A stretch of DNA of 64,000 bases. Origin: Streptomyces kronopolitis (GTDB taxonomy: Bacteria; Actinomycetota; Actinomycetes; Streptomycetales; Streptomycetaceae). Within the stretch, counting starts at the first letter, position 1; each line of letters starts with the position of its first letter. The position numbers and the translations under genes are program-made. Under the pieces are notes generated by a model, which saw only the letters and a list, made by a program, of their open reading frames with translations, did no database searches and was not told where the DNA came from. The stretch covers positions 62,001 through 126,000 of the forward strand of contig NZ_BMND01000003.1 of assembly GCF_014646275.1 (NCBI RefSeq). Direction: 5' to 3'. Below, in pieces: positions 1-8,824 of this stretch.

Positions 1-1262
1 GCACCGCGCGGCGGCTGCCCTGGCTCGCCGCACACCACCGCATCGCCCACTACCGCGGTATCCCCACCCTGGCCACCCCCGACCGCCTCTACGGCGAGGA
101 ACTGGCCCCCGCCACCCGTCACGCCTTCGCCCGCACCATCGCCGACCAGGGCCACGACCCGGCCGACTACCTCTACCTCCCCGTGCACCCCTGGCAGTGG
201 GACGAGACCATCGCCCCGCTCTTCGCGCCGCAGCTCGCCGACGGATCCATCATCGCGCTGCCCACTGACAACGACCTCCGGCTGCCGCAGCAGTCGATCC
301 GTACCTTCCTCAACATCAGCCGCCCCGAGGCCCGTACGGTCAAGCTGCCGCTGTCGATCCTCAACACCCTGGTGTGGCGCGGCCTGCCCACCGAGCGCAC
401 CCTCGCCGCCCCCGCCGTCACCCGCTGGGTCCACGGCCTGCGCGACGCCGACCCCTACCTCCGTGACGAGACCCGGGTCATCCTGCTCGGCGAGACCGCC
501 TCGGTCACCGTGGAGCACCCCCTCTACGACCGGCTGCCCGGCGTCCCCTACCAGTTCAAGGAGCTGCTGGGCTGTATCTGGCGGGAGCCGGTCAGCGGCC
601 GGCTCGACCCCGGCGAACGCGCCCGCACCCTCGCGGCGCTGCTGCAGACCGACCCCGCGGGCCGCGCCCTGACCGCGGAGCTGGTGCACCGCTCGGGTCT
701 GGAGCCGCGCGAATGGCTGAGCCGGCTGTTCGCCGCGCTGCTGCCGCCCCTGCTGCACTTCCTCTACCAGTACGGCACGGTCTTCTCCCCGCACGGCGAG
801 AACGCCATCGTCGTCTTCGACGCCCACGACGTCCCCACCCGCCTCGCTGTCAAGGACTTCGTCGACGACGTCAACACCAGCTCCTGGCGCCTCCCGGAGC
901 ACGACGCCATGCCGGACGACGTCCGCACGGTGCTGCTGACCGAACCCCCCTCCTTCCTCACCCAGTTCATCCACTCCGGCCTGTTCGTCGGCGTCTTCCG
1001 CTACCTCGCGCCGCTGTGCGCCGACCAACTGGGCGTTCCCGAGGCCGAGTTCTGGTCACTCGTCCGGGCGGAGATCCTGCGCCACCACGAGCGCTTCCCC
1101 CACCTCAAGGAGCGGCACGAGACCTTCGACCTGCTCACCCCGCGGATCGAGCGGCTCTGCCTGAACCGCAACCGTCTGCATGTGGACGGTTACCGCGACC
1201 GCCGCGACCGGCCGCACGCGGCCGTGCACGGCACCGTCCCCAACCCCCTGCATCTGCCGTGA
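1..1262 (+). CDS. IucA/IucC-family siderophore synthetase, 3' part (5' end outside window)
   Basis: The reading frame is open from base 3 of the window to TGA at 1260-1262, so about 419 C-terminal codons of a roughly 600-residue NIS (NRPS-independent siderophore) synthetase are present. Family landmarks seen are HPWQW near codon 61, SIRTFLN, KLPLSI, the ATP/substrate motif SPHGENA and KDFVDDV, followed by the C-terminal helical region usual in this family. Members condense an amine or hydroxylamine with a carboxylate using ATP, as in aerobactin or desferrioxamine assembly. The GTG at 183 is internal and not the start. The specific substrate cannot be told from this fragment. An iron box would be expected upstream, outside the window. 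Confidence 0.9.
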   Translation, partial: TARRLPWLAAHHRIAHYRGIPTLATPDRLYGEELAPATRHAFARTIADQGHDPADYLYLPVHPWQWDETIAPLFAPQLADGSIIALPTDNDLRLPQQSIRTFLNISRPEARTVKLPLSILNTLVWRGLPTERTLAAPAVTRWVHGLRDADPYLRDETRVILLGETASVTVEHPLYDRLPGVPYQFKELLGCIWREPVSGRLDPGERARTLAALLQTDPAGRALTAELVHRSGLEPREWLSRLFAALLPPLLHFLYQYGTVFSPHGENAIVVFDAHDVPTRLAVKDFVDDVNTSSWRLPEHDAMPDDVRTVLLTEPPSFLTQFIHSGLFVGVFRYLAPLCADQLGVPEAEFWSLVRAEILRHHERFPHLKERHETFDLLTPRIERLCLNRNRLHVDGYRDRRDRPHAAVHGTVPNPLHLP

Positions 1263-1303
1263 CCGCGGTGGCTGTCAGTGGTCCCGCGTAGGCTTGCCAC
1301 GCT

Positions 1304-3280
1304 ATGACGAAGCCCTCCCTCCCCGATCTGCTGCACGCCGCCGTCACCGCCGTCGGCGGCACCGAGCGCCCCGGCCAGGTGGCCATGGCCGAGGCCGTCG
1401 CCGAGGCCGTGGACGACAACGCCCACCTGCTCGTCCAGGCCGGCACCGGCACCGGAAAGTCCCTCGGCTATCTGGTGCCGGCCCTGGCCCACGGCGAGCG
1501 CGTGGTGGTCGCCACGGCCACCCTCGCGCTGCAGCGCCAGCTGGTGGAGCGCGATCTTCCGCGTACGGTCGACGCCCTCCATCCGCTGCTGCGCCGCCGC
1601 CCGGAGTTCGCCATGCTCAAGGGCCGCTCCAATTACCTGTGCCTGCACCGCCTCCATGAGGGCGCCCCGCAGGAAGAGGAGGACGGCCTCTTCGACGTGT
1701 TCGAGCAGGCGACGCCGACCAGCAAGCTCGGCAAGGACCTGCTGCGGCTACGCGACTGGGCGGACGAGACCGAGACCGGCGACCGCGATGCGCTGACCCC
1801 GGGGGTGTCCGACCGCGCCTGGGGCCAGGTCTCGGTCTCCTCCCGGGAGTGCCTGGGCGCCTCGAAGTGCGCCTACGGGGCGGAGTGCTTCGCCGAGGCC
1901 GCCCGGGAGCGCGCCAAGCTCGCCGACGTGGTCGTCACCAACCACGCGCTGCTCGCCATCGACGCGATCGAGGGCGCCCCGGTCCTCCCGTCGCACGAGG
2001 TCCTGATCATCGACGAGGCCCATGAGCTGGTCTCCCGGGTCACCGGCGTCGCCACCGGCGAGCTCACCCCCGGCCAGGTCAACCGCGCCGTCCGCCGGGC
2101 CGCCAAGCTCGTCAACGAGAAGGCCGCCGACCAGCTCCAGACCGCCTCGGAGAGCTTCGAGCGCCTCATGGAGCTGGCGCTGCCCGGCCGCCTCGAAGAG
2201 ATCCCCGAGGACCTCGGCTACTGCCTGATGGCGCTGCGGGACGCGGCCCGTACGGTGATCTCGGCGCTCGGCTCGACCCGTGACAAGTCGGTCCAGGACG
2301 AGGACGCGGTCCGCAAGCAGGCGCTCGCTTCGGTGGAGAACGTCCATGCCGTCGCCGAGCGGATCGCAAACGGCTCCGAGTACGACGTCGTCTGGTACGA
2401 ACGCCATGACCGCTTCGGCGCCTCGCTGCGGGTGGCCCCGCTCTCGGTCTCCGGTCTGCTGCGCGAGAAGCTCTTCACGGACCGCTCGGTGGTCCTCACC
2501 TCCGCCACCCTCAAGCTGGGCGGCGACTTCAACGGGGTCGGGGCCTCCCTGGGCCTGGCCCCCGAGGGCACCGAGGGCGAGGACATCCCGCCCTGGAAGG
2601 GGCTGGACGTCGGTTCCCCCTTCGACTACGCGAAGCAGGGCATCCTCTACGTCGCCAAGCATCTGGCCCAGCCGGGCCGGGAGGGCGGCCGCACCGACAT
2701 GCTCGACGAGCTCGCCGAGCTGATCGAGGCTGCGGGCGGCCGCACCCTCGGTCTGTTCTCGTCGATGCGCGCGGCCCAGGCAGCCGCCGAGGAGCTGCGC
2801 GGCCGGCTGGACCTGCCGATCCTGCTCCAGGGCGAGGAGACCCTCGGCGAGCTGATCAAGGCCTTCGCCGCGGACGCCCGTACGTGCCTGTTCGGCACGC
2901 TGTCCCTGTGGCAGGGCGTCGATGTGCCGGGCGCGAACTGCCAGCTGGTGGTGATGGACCGGGTGCCGTTCCCGCGCCCGGACGATCCGCTGATGAGCGC
3001 CCGGCAGAAGGCCGTGGAGGAGGCCGGCGGCAATGGCTTCATGGCCGTCGCGGCGACGCATGCGGCCCTGCTGATGGCCCAGGGCGCCGGCCGTCTGGTC
3101 CGGGCCACCGGCGACCGCGGGGTGGTGGCCGTCCTCGACCCCCGGGTGGAGCGGGCCCGCTACGGCTCCTTCCTCCGCAAGTCGATGCCGGAGTTCTGGT
3201 ACACCACCGACCGCAACCAGGTCCGCCGCTCCCTGGCCGCCATCGACGCTGCGGCGAAGGCGGCGGAGGCCGACGCATAG
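1304..3280 (+). CDS. dinG: DinG/XPD-family ATP-dependent DNA helicase
   Basis: 658 aa, ATG start. Walker A is AGTGTGKS at about residues 46-53 and the Walker B/DEAH box is IIDEAHEL at about 235. Four cysteines between them (NYLC near 112, then CLGASKC and ECF around 182-194) match the Fe-S cluster insertion of Rad3/XPD/DinG helicases, which move 5'-3' on ssDNA and resolve R-loops and replication obstacles. The C-terminal helicase motifs include QGAGRLVR. It lies 41 bp after the siderophore gene and converges on lexA through a strong hairpin. No LexA box was seen in front of it, so SOS control is not shown here despite the name. Confidence 0.93.
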   Translation: MTKPSLPDLLHAAVTAVGGTERPGQVAMAEAVAEAVDDNAHLLVQAGTGTGKSLGYLVPALAHGERVVVATATLALQRQLVERDLPRTVDALHPLLRRRPEFAMLKGRSNYLCLHRLHEGAPQEEEDGLFDVFEQATPTSKLGKDLLRLRDWADETETGDRDALTPGVSDRAWGQVSVSSRECLGASKCAYGAECFAEAARERAKLADVVVTNHALLAIDAIEGAPVLPSHEVLIIDEAHELVSRVTGVATGELTPGQVNRAVRRAAKLVNEKAADQLQTASESFERLMELALPGRLEEIPEDLGYCLMALRDAARTVISALGSTRDKSVQDEDAVRKQALASVENVHAVAERIANGSEYDVVWYERHDRFGASLRVAPLSVSGLLREKLFTDRSVVLTSATLKLGGDFNGVGASLGLAPEGTEGEDIPPWKGLDVGSPFDYAKQGILYVAKHLAQPGREGGRTDMLDELAELIEAAGGRTLGLFSSMRAAQAAAEELRGRLDLPILLQGEETLGELIKAFAADARTCLFGTLSLWQGVDVPGANCQLVVMDRVPFPRPDDPLMSARQKAVEEAGGNGFMAVAATHAALLMAQGAGRLVRATGDRGVVAVLDPRVERARYGSFLRKSMPEFWYTTDRNQVRRSLAAIDAAAKAAEADA

Positions 3281-3323
3281 CCGGCGCACCGACGGCGGCG
3301 CGGCCAGGGCCGGAGACACAGCA

Positions 3324-3357
3324 GAGCCCCGGAACCGGCGCAGTGGTTCCGGGGCTC
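3324..3357. terminator. Bidirectional terminator between dinG and lexA
   Basis: Perfect 13-bp inverted repeat, GAGCCCCGGAACC (3324-3336) and GGTTCCGGGGCTC (3345-3357), with an 8-nt loop. It sits in the 93-bp gap between the converging dinG and lexA stops. There is no T-run, as is usual for streptomycete terminators. Confidence 0.85.
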
Positions 3358-3373
3358 GGTCGTGAGGGGTGGC

Positions 3374-4174
3374 TCAGACGCGGCGGAGCACCGCCACCAC
3401 CTTGCCGAGGATGGTCGCCTCGTCGCCGGGGATCGGCTGGTACGCGGAGTTGTGCGGCAGCAGCCAGACATGGCCGTCCTCGCGCTTGAAGCGCTTGACG
3501 GTGGCCTCGCCGTCCAGCATCGCGGCGACGATGTCGCCGTTCTCGGCGACCGGCTGGCGGCGCACCGTGACCCAGTCGCCGTCGCAGATCGCGGCTTCGA
3601 TCATGGAGTCGCCGACGACCTTCAGCACGAATAGCTCGCCGTCGCCCACGAGCTGACGGGGGAGCGGGAAGACGTCCTCGACCGACTCCTCGGCGAGGAT
3701 CGGGCCACCGGCGGCGATCCGGCCGACCAGGGGGACATAGGAGGCGGCGGGCTTGCCGGCGGTCTCGGTCGTCGCGGAGCTGGACTGGTCCGAGCCGCGG
3801 ACCTCGTACGCCCGGGGGCGGTGCGGGTCACGCCGGAGGAAGCCCTTGCGTTCGAGCGCCATGAGCTGATGGGCGACCGAGGACGTGCTGGACAGCCCGA
3901 CGGCCTGGCCGATCTCGCGCATGGACGGCGGGTAGCCGCGGCGCTGGACCGAATCCCGGATCACCTCGATCACCCTGCGCTGGCGGTCCGTGAGCCCGGA
4001 GCTGTCGGCGCGGATGCCGGGCGGGCGGCCGGGCAGCGAGCGAGCTGGCTTCTGCTCTTCGGGGTCCGCCGTGGCGTCGTCCATCGGTGGCCGCTGTGCC
4101 GTGTGCGGTTGCTCGAACCGGCCCTGGGAGTGGCTCTGTGCGGTGATGGTCGCGCTGTCTGCGGTGGTGGTCAC
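3374..4174 (-). CDS. lexA: LexA, SOS-response repressor/autoprotease
   Basis: 266 aa. The chosen start is GTG at 4174, behind a GAGAGGGG ribosome site. The frame stays open further upstream, but those codons do not look like LexA. The N-terminal winged helix contains [17 protein letters not shown]. The self-cleavage Ala-Gly lies in GRIAAGGP, the catalytic Ser in VVGDSMIEA and the catalytic Lys in ATVKRFKRE. It represses DNA-damage genes until RecA filaments trigger cleavage. The roughly 50-residue tail before the helix-turn-helix (a Gln/Thr-rich and Pro-rich stretch) is common in streptomycete LexA. A 16-bp LexA box at 4237-4252 indicates autoregulation. Confidence 0.97.
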   Translation of the reverse strand: MTTTADSATITAQSHSQGRFEQPHTAQRPPMDDATADPEEQKPARSLPGRPPGIRADSSGLTDRQRRVIEVIRDSVQRRGYPPSMREIGQAVGLSSTSSVAHQLMALERKGFLRRDPHRPRAYEVRGSDQSSSATTETAGKPAASYVPLVGRIAAGGPILAEESVEDVFPLPRQLVGDGELFVLKVVGDSMIEAAICDGDWVTVRRQPVAENGDIVAAMLDGEATVKRFKREDGHVWLLPHNSAYQPIPGDEATILGKVVAVLRRV

Positions 4175-4236
4175 GTCGGCCCCTCTCGAAATGTTCTCCC
4201 TGGTTAGCCAACGGTAGTTGCTTTCGAAAGGTTGCG

Positions 4237-4252
4237 CCAAACACACGTTCGA
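4237..4252. promoter_or_regulatory. LexA operator (SOS box) of lexA
   Basis: CCAAAC-ACAC-GTTCGA compared with the actinobacterial consensus TCGAAC-N4-GTTCGA: the right half is perfect and the left half matches 4 of 6. It lies 63 bp upstream of the lexA start, as expected for autorepression. Confidence 0.75.
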
Positions 4253-4529
4253 GTGAAATATTCGCCGATCTGCTGACCGAGGCGAGTGAGGGGTGTATGG
4301 CCGAGCGGTTTTTCGAGTCCCGGGCCGCGCCCGCCACCCGTGACTCCGGCCCGCTCGCGACCCCCGGGGGCGCCGGAGCGCGCGGTCCGGTGCGGCCGCC
4401 GCCGCGACCCCGCCGATTCTGTCACCCCGGCCCCGCCGCGCTTCCGGCCGGGTCGCTTCCCGTACTCTCGTCTGCGGCGTCCCGGCCCGCCGCCCCCGCG
4501 ACACGCGGTAGGCGCATGTAAGCGGCCCG
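4253..4529. other. lexA-nrdR intergenic, no gene seen
   Basis: Part of the 545-bp divergent gap. Open frames here are short GC-rich shadows with no recognisable product. The only sites identified in the whole gap are the LexA box on the lexA side and the NrdR boxes on the nrdR side. No B12-box-like element was seen. Confidence 0.6.
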
Positions 4530-4531
4530 AC

Positions 4532-4577
4532 ACCACATCTAGTGGTTAGATGCCTTCGGTTACCCAGAAGTTGTGGT
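4532..4577. promoter_or_regulatory. Tandem NrdR boxes upstream of nrdR-nrdJ
   Basis: Box 1 (4532-4546) is ACCAC-N5-GTGGT with a perfect 5-bp dyad. Box 2 (4562-4577) is ACCCAGAAGTTGTGGT. Their GTGGT halves begin at 4542 and 4573, 31 bp apart, which is three helical turns and the usual NrdR box spacing. NrdR with bound (d)ATP represses RNR operons from such paired sites, so autoregulation of nrdR-nrdJ is inferred. Confidence 0.72.
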
Positions 4578-4719
4578 CCCTGGTCTCTCGTCGAGCGCGG
4601 GATCGCCTATGCTGGTGACTGCTCCGAAGGGCCCGTACGGACCGGCCGGAGGTCTGTCGCCGTGCGCCGGGATCGTTGGCGTACGTACGTCCGTATATCA
4701 AGGGTGAGGAGGGTGGAGC

Positions 4720-5244
4720 GTGCATTGCCCCTTCTGCAGGCACCCGGACAGCAGGGTCGTCGACAGCCGTACCACCGATGACGGGACGGCGATCCGCCGG
4801 CGCCGCCAGTGCCCCGACTGCTCCCGCCGTTTCACGACGATCGAGACGGCGTCGCTGATGGTGATCAAGCGGAGCGGGGTCACCGAACCCTTCAGCCGCA
4901 ACAAGGTCATCGCGGGCGTGCGCAAGGCGTGCCAGGGCCGCCCGGTCACCGAGGACGCCCTCGCCAAGCTCGGCCAGCGGGTCGAGGAGGCGGTGCGCGC
5001 CACCGGCAGCGCCGAGCTGACCACCCATGACGTCGGGCTCGCCATACTGGGCCCGCTGCAGGAACTCGACCTCGTCGCGTACCTGCGCTTCGCGTCCGTC
5101 TACCGGGCGTTCGATTCACTCGAGGACTTCGAGGCGGCCATCACCGAGCTGCGGGAGCAGCGCGAGCAGGGGCCGCCCGGGCAGGACCACGGGAGCGAGG
5201 GCGAAGGCCCGGCCGTTCCCGTGCCCGCCACCGCCGCCGACTGA
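4720..5244 (+). CDS. nrdR: Transcriptional repressor NrdR
   Basis: 174 aa, GTG start at 4720 behind a GGAGGGTGGAG stretch. The N-terminal zinc ribbon reads [13 protein letters not shown]...CPDC (four cysteines), followed by RRFTTIE and an ATP-cone domain ([16 protein letters not shown]). NrdR senses ATP/dATP and represses ribonucleotide reductase genes. It is followed 124 bp later by the B12-dependent reductase nrdJ on the same strand, the standard actinomycete nrdRJ pair. The acidic, Glu/Pro-rich C-tail after the ATP cone is not part of the core family. Confidence 0.97.
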   Translation: MHCPFCRHPDSRVVDSRTTDDGTAIRRRRQCPDCSRRFTTIETASLMVIKRSGVTEPFSRNKVIAGVRKACQGRPVTEDALAKLGQRVEEAVRATGSAELTTHDVGLAILGPLQELDLVAYLRFASVYRAFDSLEDFEAAITELREQREQGPPGQDHGSEGEGPAVPVPATAAD

Positions 5245-5368
5245 GCTCGGCGCACATCCAGGACCTGTACCGGGGCGCGAGCAGGGCGCCCCGGCAGCAG
5301 CAAGACATACACCGTGCCACGGAATGAGTGCGCACATATGGGCGTTTGCCCGTATACAGGGAGGCGGA

Positions 5369-8245
5369 ATGACAGAGACGACGAGCGGCCCGGCACGAGG
5401 CTCCCGCGCCAAGGGCAGCAAGGCGAGCAAGGGTCTGCGTATCGAGCGCATCCACACCACACCCGGCGTGCATCCGTACGACGAGGTGGAGTGGGCGTCT
5501 CGTGACGTCGTCATGACCAACTGGCGCGACGGCTCGATCAACTTCGAGCAGCGTGGCGTCGAGTTCCCCGAATTCTGGTCGGTGAACGCGGTCAACATCG
5601 TCACGAGCAAGTACTTCCGTGGTGCGGTGGGGTCCCCGACCCGCGAGGCCAGCCTCAAGCAGCTGATCGACCGCGTGGTCACGACGTACCGCAGGAGCGG
5701 CGAGGAGAACGGTTACTTCGCCTCCCCGGCGGACGCCGAGATCTTCGAGCACGAGCTGGCCTACGCCCTGCTCCACCAGGTCTTCAGCTTCAACTCGCCG
5801 GTCTGGTTCAACGTCGGCACCCAGCAGCCGCAGCAGGTCAGCGCCTGCTTCATCCTCTCCGTCGACGACTCCATGGAGTCGATCCTCGACTGGTACAAGG
5901 AAGAGGGGATGATCTTCAAGGGCGGCTCCGGCGCCGGCCTGAACCTCTCCCGCATCCGCTCCTCCAAGGAGCTGCTCTCCTCCGGCGGCAACGCCTCCGG
6001 CCCGGTCTCCTTCATGCGCGGCGCCGACGCGTCCGCCGGAACGATCAAGTCGGGCGGCGCCACCCGCCGCGCGGCCAAGATGGTCGTCCTGGACGTGGAC
6101 CACCCGGACGTCGAGGCCTTCATCGAGACCAAGGTGAAGGAGGAGGAGAAGGTCCGCGCGCTGCGCGACGCGGGCTTCGACATGGACCTGGGCGGCGACG
6201 ACATCACGTCCGTCCAGTACCAGAACGCCAACAACTCGGTCCGCGTCAACGACGAGTTCATGAAGGCCGTCGAGACCGGCTCGAAGTTCGGCCTGCGCGG
6301 CCGGATGACCGGTGAGGTCATCGAGGAGGTCGACGCCAAGGGGCTCTTCCGCAAGATGGCGGAGGCCGCCTGGGCGTGCGCCGACCCCGGCATCCAGTAC
6401 GACGACACCATCAACCACTGGCACACCTCGCCGGAGACGGGCCGGATCACCGCCTCCAACCCGTGCAGCGAGTACATGCACCTGGACAACTCCTCGTGCA
6501 ACCTCGCCTCGCTCAACCTCCTGAAGTTCCTGCGCGACGACGACCTGGGCAACCAGTCCTTCGACGCCGAACGCTTCGCCAAGGTCGTCGAGCTGGTCAT
6601 CACGGCGATGGACATCTCCATCTGCTTCGCCGACTTCCCCACCCAGAAGATCGGCGAGACCACCCGCGCCTACCGCCAGCTGGGCATCGGCTACGCCAAC
6701 CTCGGCGCCCTGCTGATGGCCACCGGCCACGCCTACGACTCCGACGGCGGCCGTGCGCTGGCCGGTGCCATCACCTCCCTGATGACCGGCACCTCCTACA
6801 AGCGCTCCGCCGAGCTGGCCGCCGTCGTCGGCCCGTACGACGGCTACGCCCGCAACGCGGACGCCCACAAGCGCGTCATGAAGCAGCACTCCGACGCCAA
6901 CGGTGTCGCCACGCGCATGGACGACCTGGACTCCCCGGTCTGGGCGGCGGCCACCGAGGCCTGGCAGGACGTGCTGCGCCTGGGCGAGAAGAACGGCTTC
7001 CGCAACGCGCAGGCCTCCGTGCTCGCGCCGACCGGCACCATCGGCCTGATGATGGACTGCGACACCACGGGCGTCGAGCCGGACCTGGCCCTGGTCAAGT
7101 TCAAGAAGCTGGTCGGCGGCGGCTCCATGCAGATCGTGAACAACACGGTCCCCAAGGCGCTCAAGCGGCTCGGCTACCAGCCCGAGCAGGTCGAGGCGAT
7201 CGTCGCCCACATCGCCGAGCACGGCAATGTCGTCGACGCCCCCGCCCTGAAGACCGAGCACTACGAGGTCTTCGACTGCGCCATGGGCGTCCGCTCGATC
7301 TCCGCCATGGGCCATGTCCGCATGATGGCCGCCGCGCAGCCCTTCCTCTCCGGCGCGATCTCCAAGACGGTCAACGTCCCGGAGACGGCCACCGTCGAGG
7401 AGATCGAGGAGGTCTACTTCCAGGGCTGGAAGCTCGGCCTGAAGGCGCTTGCGATCTACCGCGACAACTGCAAGGTCGGCCAGCCGCTCTCCGCCAAGAA
7501 GAAGGAGGAGGAGAAGAAGGCCGAGCCGGTCGCCGAGAAGAAGGTCGTCGAGTACCGCCCGGTGCGCCGGCGCCTGCCCAAGGGCCGTCCCGGCATCACC
7601 ACCTCCTTCACGGTCGGCGGCGCCGAGGGCTACATGACCGCCAACTCCTACCCGGACGACGGTCTCGGCGAGGTCTTCCTGAAGATGTCCAAGCAGGGCT
7701 CGACCCTCGCGGGCATGATGGACGCCTTCTCCATCGCGGTGTCGGTGGGCCTCCAGTACGGCGTGCCGCTGGAGACCTACGTCTCGAAGTTCACCAACAT
7801 GCGCTTCGAGCCGGCCGGCATGACGGACGACCCGGACGTGCGGATGGCGCAGTCGATCGTCGACTACATCTTCCGCCGCCTGGCGCTGGACTTCCTGCCG
7901 TTCGAGACCCGCTCGGCGCTCGGCATCCACTCCGTCGAGGAGCGCCAGCGCCACCTGGAGACCGGCTCCTACGAGCCCTCCGAGGACGAGGTCGACGTCG
8001 AGGGCCTGGCCCAGTCGGCGCCGCGCCAGATCGAGTCGGCGCAGGAGCCCGCACCGGCGGTGAAGATCGTCGAGGACGCCGCCGCACCGGCTCCCCAGCA
8101 GGCGCACACCAACGCCGAACTCGTCGAGATGCAGCTCGGCATCAACGCCGACGCCCCCCTGTGCTTCTCCTGCGGGACGAAGATGCAGCGGGCCGGCAGC
8201 TGCTACCTGTGCGAGGGCTGCGGCTCGACCAGCGGCTGCAGTTGA
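5369..8245 (+). CDS. nrdJ: Adenosylcobalamin-dependent (class II) ribonucleotide reductase
   Basis: 958 aa. ATG 5369 follows a GGAGGCGG ribosome site; the open frame extends further upstream but lacks family sequence. It reduces ribonucleotides to deoxyribonucleotides using a B12 radical. Conserved elements are the first redox Cys in SACFILSV (about residue 160), the active-site NPCSEYM with thiyl Cys and Glu (about 364), and PTGTIGLMMD for phosphate binding. The C-terminal redox tail (about 930-958) has two CxxC-type pairs, CFSCG and CEGCGS. A Lys/Glu-rich linker (KKKEEEKKAEP) precedes the late domain. This oxygen-independent enzyme backs up class I RNR. Control is expected through NrdR. Confidence 0.97.
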   Translation: MTETTSGPARGSRAKGSKASKGLRIERIHTTPGVHPYDEVEWASRDVVMTNWRDGSINFEQRGVEFPEFWSVNAVNIVTSKYFRGAVGSPTREASLKQLIDRVVTTYRRSGEENGYFASPADAEIFEHELAYALLHQVFSFNSPVWFNVGTQQPQQVSACFILSVDDSMESILDWYKEEGMIFKGGSGAGLNLSRIRSSKELLSSGGNASGPVSFMRGADASAGTIKSGGATRRAAKMVVLDVDHPDVEAFIETKVKEEEKVRALRDAGFDMDLGGDDITSVQYQNANNSVRVNDEFMKAVETGSKFGLRGRMTGEVIEEVDAKGLFRKMAEAAWACADPGIQYDDTINHWHTSPETGRITASNPCSEYMHLDNSSCNLASLNLLKFLRDDDLGNQSFDAERFAKVVELVITAMDISICFADFPTQKIGETTRAYRQLGIGYANLGALLMATGHAYDSDGGRALAGAITSLMTGTSYKRSAELAAVVGPYDGYARNADAHKRVMKQHSDANGVATRMDDLDSPVWAAATEAWQDVLRLGEKNGFRNAQASVLAPTGTIGLMMDCDTTGVEPDLALVKFKKLVGGGSMQIVNNTVPKALKRLGYQPEQVEAIVAHIAEHGNVVDAPALKTEHYEVFDCAMGVRSISAMGHVRMMAAAQPFLSGAISKTVNVPETATVEEIEEVYFQGWKLGLKALAIYRDNCKVGQPLSAKKKEEEKKAEPVAEKKVVEYRPVRRRLPKGRPGITTSFTVGGAEGYMTANSYPDDGLGEVFLKMSKQGSTLAGMMDAFSIAVSVGLQYGVPLETYVSKFTNMRFEPAGMTDDPDVRMAQSIVDYIFRRLALDFLPFETRSALGIHSVEERQRHLETGSYEPSEDEVDVEGLAQSAPRQIESAQEPAPAVKIVEDAAAPAPQQAHTNAELVEMQLGINADAPLCFSCGTKMQRAGSCYLCEGCGSTSGCS

Positions 8246-8280
8246 TCATGAGCCCTCGTCGGGTGTGAATTAGCTGTTCA

Positions 8281-8313
8281 GGTGGGGTGCCGGCGTTTTG
8301 CCGGCACCCCACC
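8281..8313. terminator. Terminator downstream of nrdJ
   Basis: Perfect 14-bp stem, GGTGGGGTGCCGGC (8281-8294) and GCCGGCACCCCACC (8300-8313), with loop GTTTT. It lies between the convergent nrdJ and MerR-type gene and probably serves both. Confidence 0.88.
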
Positions 8314-8370
8314 ACGCGTTTCGTTGGCGCGGCTTGCATTCAATGCAGCCTTGTCGCGTCGGCCGTGCGG

Positions 8371-8724
8371 TTACTCGGCGCGTTCGGCAGCTGCAATGGC
8401 TCGTTGCAGGGTCTGGCGAGCCTGTGTCAGTTCGTCTGCCCGCTGGTCAAGGTGGGAAAGTTGGGCACGTAGTTTGTCCAGCACTCCCGGACAGGGACGC
8501 AGCGAGCCGTCGGCGAGGGCGCAAGGCAGTACCTGCCGGATCAGGCTTGTGGACAACCCGGCCGCCAGCAGGGCGCGGATCTGTCTGACCGTTTGCTCGA
8601 CGGCATCGTCGTAGTCGCGGTACCCGTTGGCCTGACGGCTTGAGGCGATCAGGCCGACGCTCTCGTAGTACCGGAGAAGGCGCTCGCTCGTCCCGGTTCT
8701 CTTGGCCAGTTGCCCGATCAGCAT
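8371..8724 (-). CDS. MerR-family transcriptional regulator
   Basis: 117 aa, ATG start at 8724 with GTGGAGC upstream. It opens with the MerR winged helix (MLIGQLAKRTGTSERLLRYY...GLI), followed by the long dimerisation helix (about residues 75-117). There is one Cys in the effector region (VLPCAL) and another in RPCPG, but no clear metal-binding Cys pair, so the inducer is unknown. It is divergent from the amidohydrolase at 8825 across a 100-bp gap and probably regulates it, itself, or both. Confidence 0.9.
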   Translation of the reverse strand: MLIGQLAKRTGTSERLLRYYESVGLIASSRQANGYRDYDDAVEQTVRQIRALLAAGLSTSLIRQVLPCALADGSLRPCPGVLDKLRAQLSHLDQRADELTQARQTLQRAIAAAERAE

Positions 8725-8740
8725 TGTTGCTCCACTGCGC

Positions 8741-8761
8741 TTGACCTTGCCATGGTGTCAA
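8741..8761. promoter_or_regulatory. Candidate MerR-type operator/promoter
   Basis: Inverted repeat TTGAC-N11-GTCAA in the divergent gap. Read on the minus strand, its right arm forms a perfect -35 hexamer TTGACA (8761-8756) for the MerR gene. MerR regulators bind dyads inside their promoters. No convincing -10 was found, so this is tentative. Confidence 0.45.
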
Positions 8762-8824
8762 CCTTCAACGATGGGACCGACAGCAGCATTCCATCGCTGC
8801 CACCGATCCTGACCAGGAGATTCG

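Noticed and set aside
5245..5368. Possible B12 riboswitch before nrdJ
   Set aside because: The gap is only 124 bp and lacks the B12 box and folding blocks. Control is better explained by the NrdR boxes.
5141..8107. 988-codon open frame on the minus strand
   Set aside because: Antisense shadow of nrdJ, with no family resemblance and strongly biased composition.
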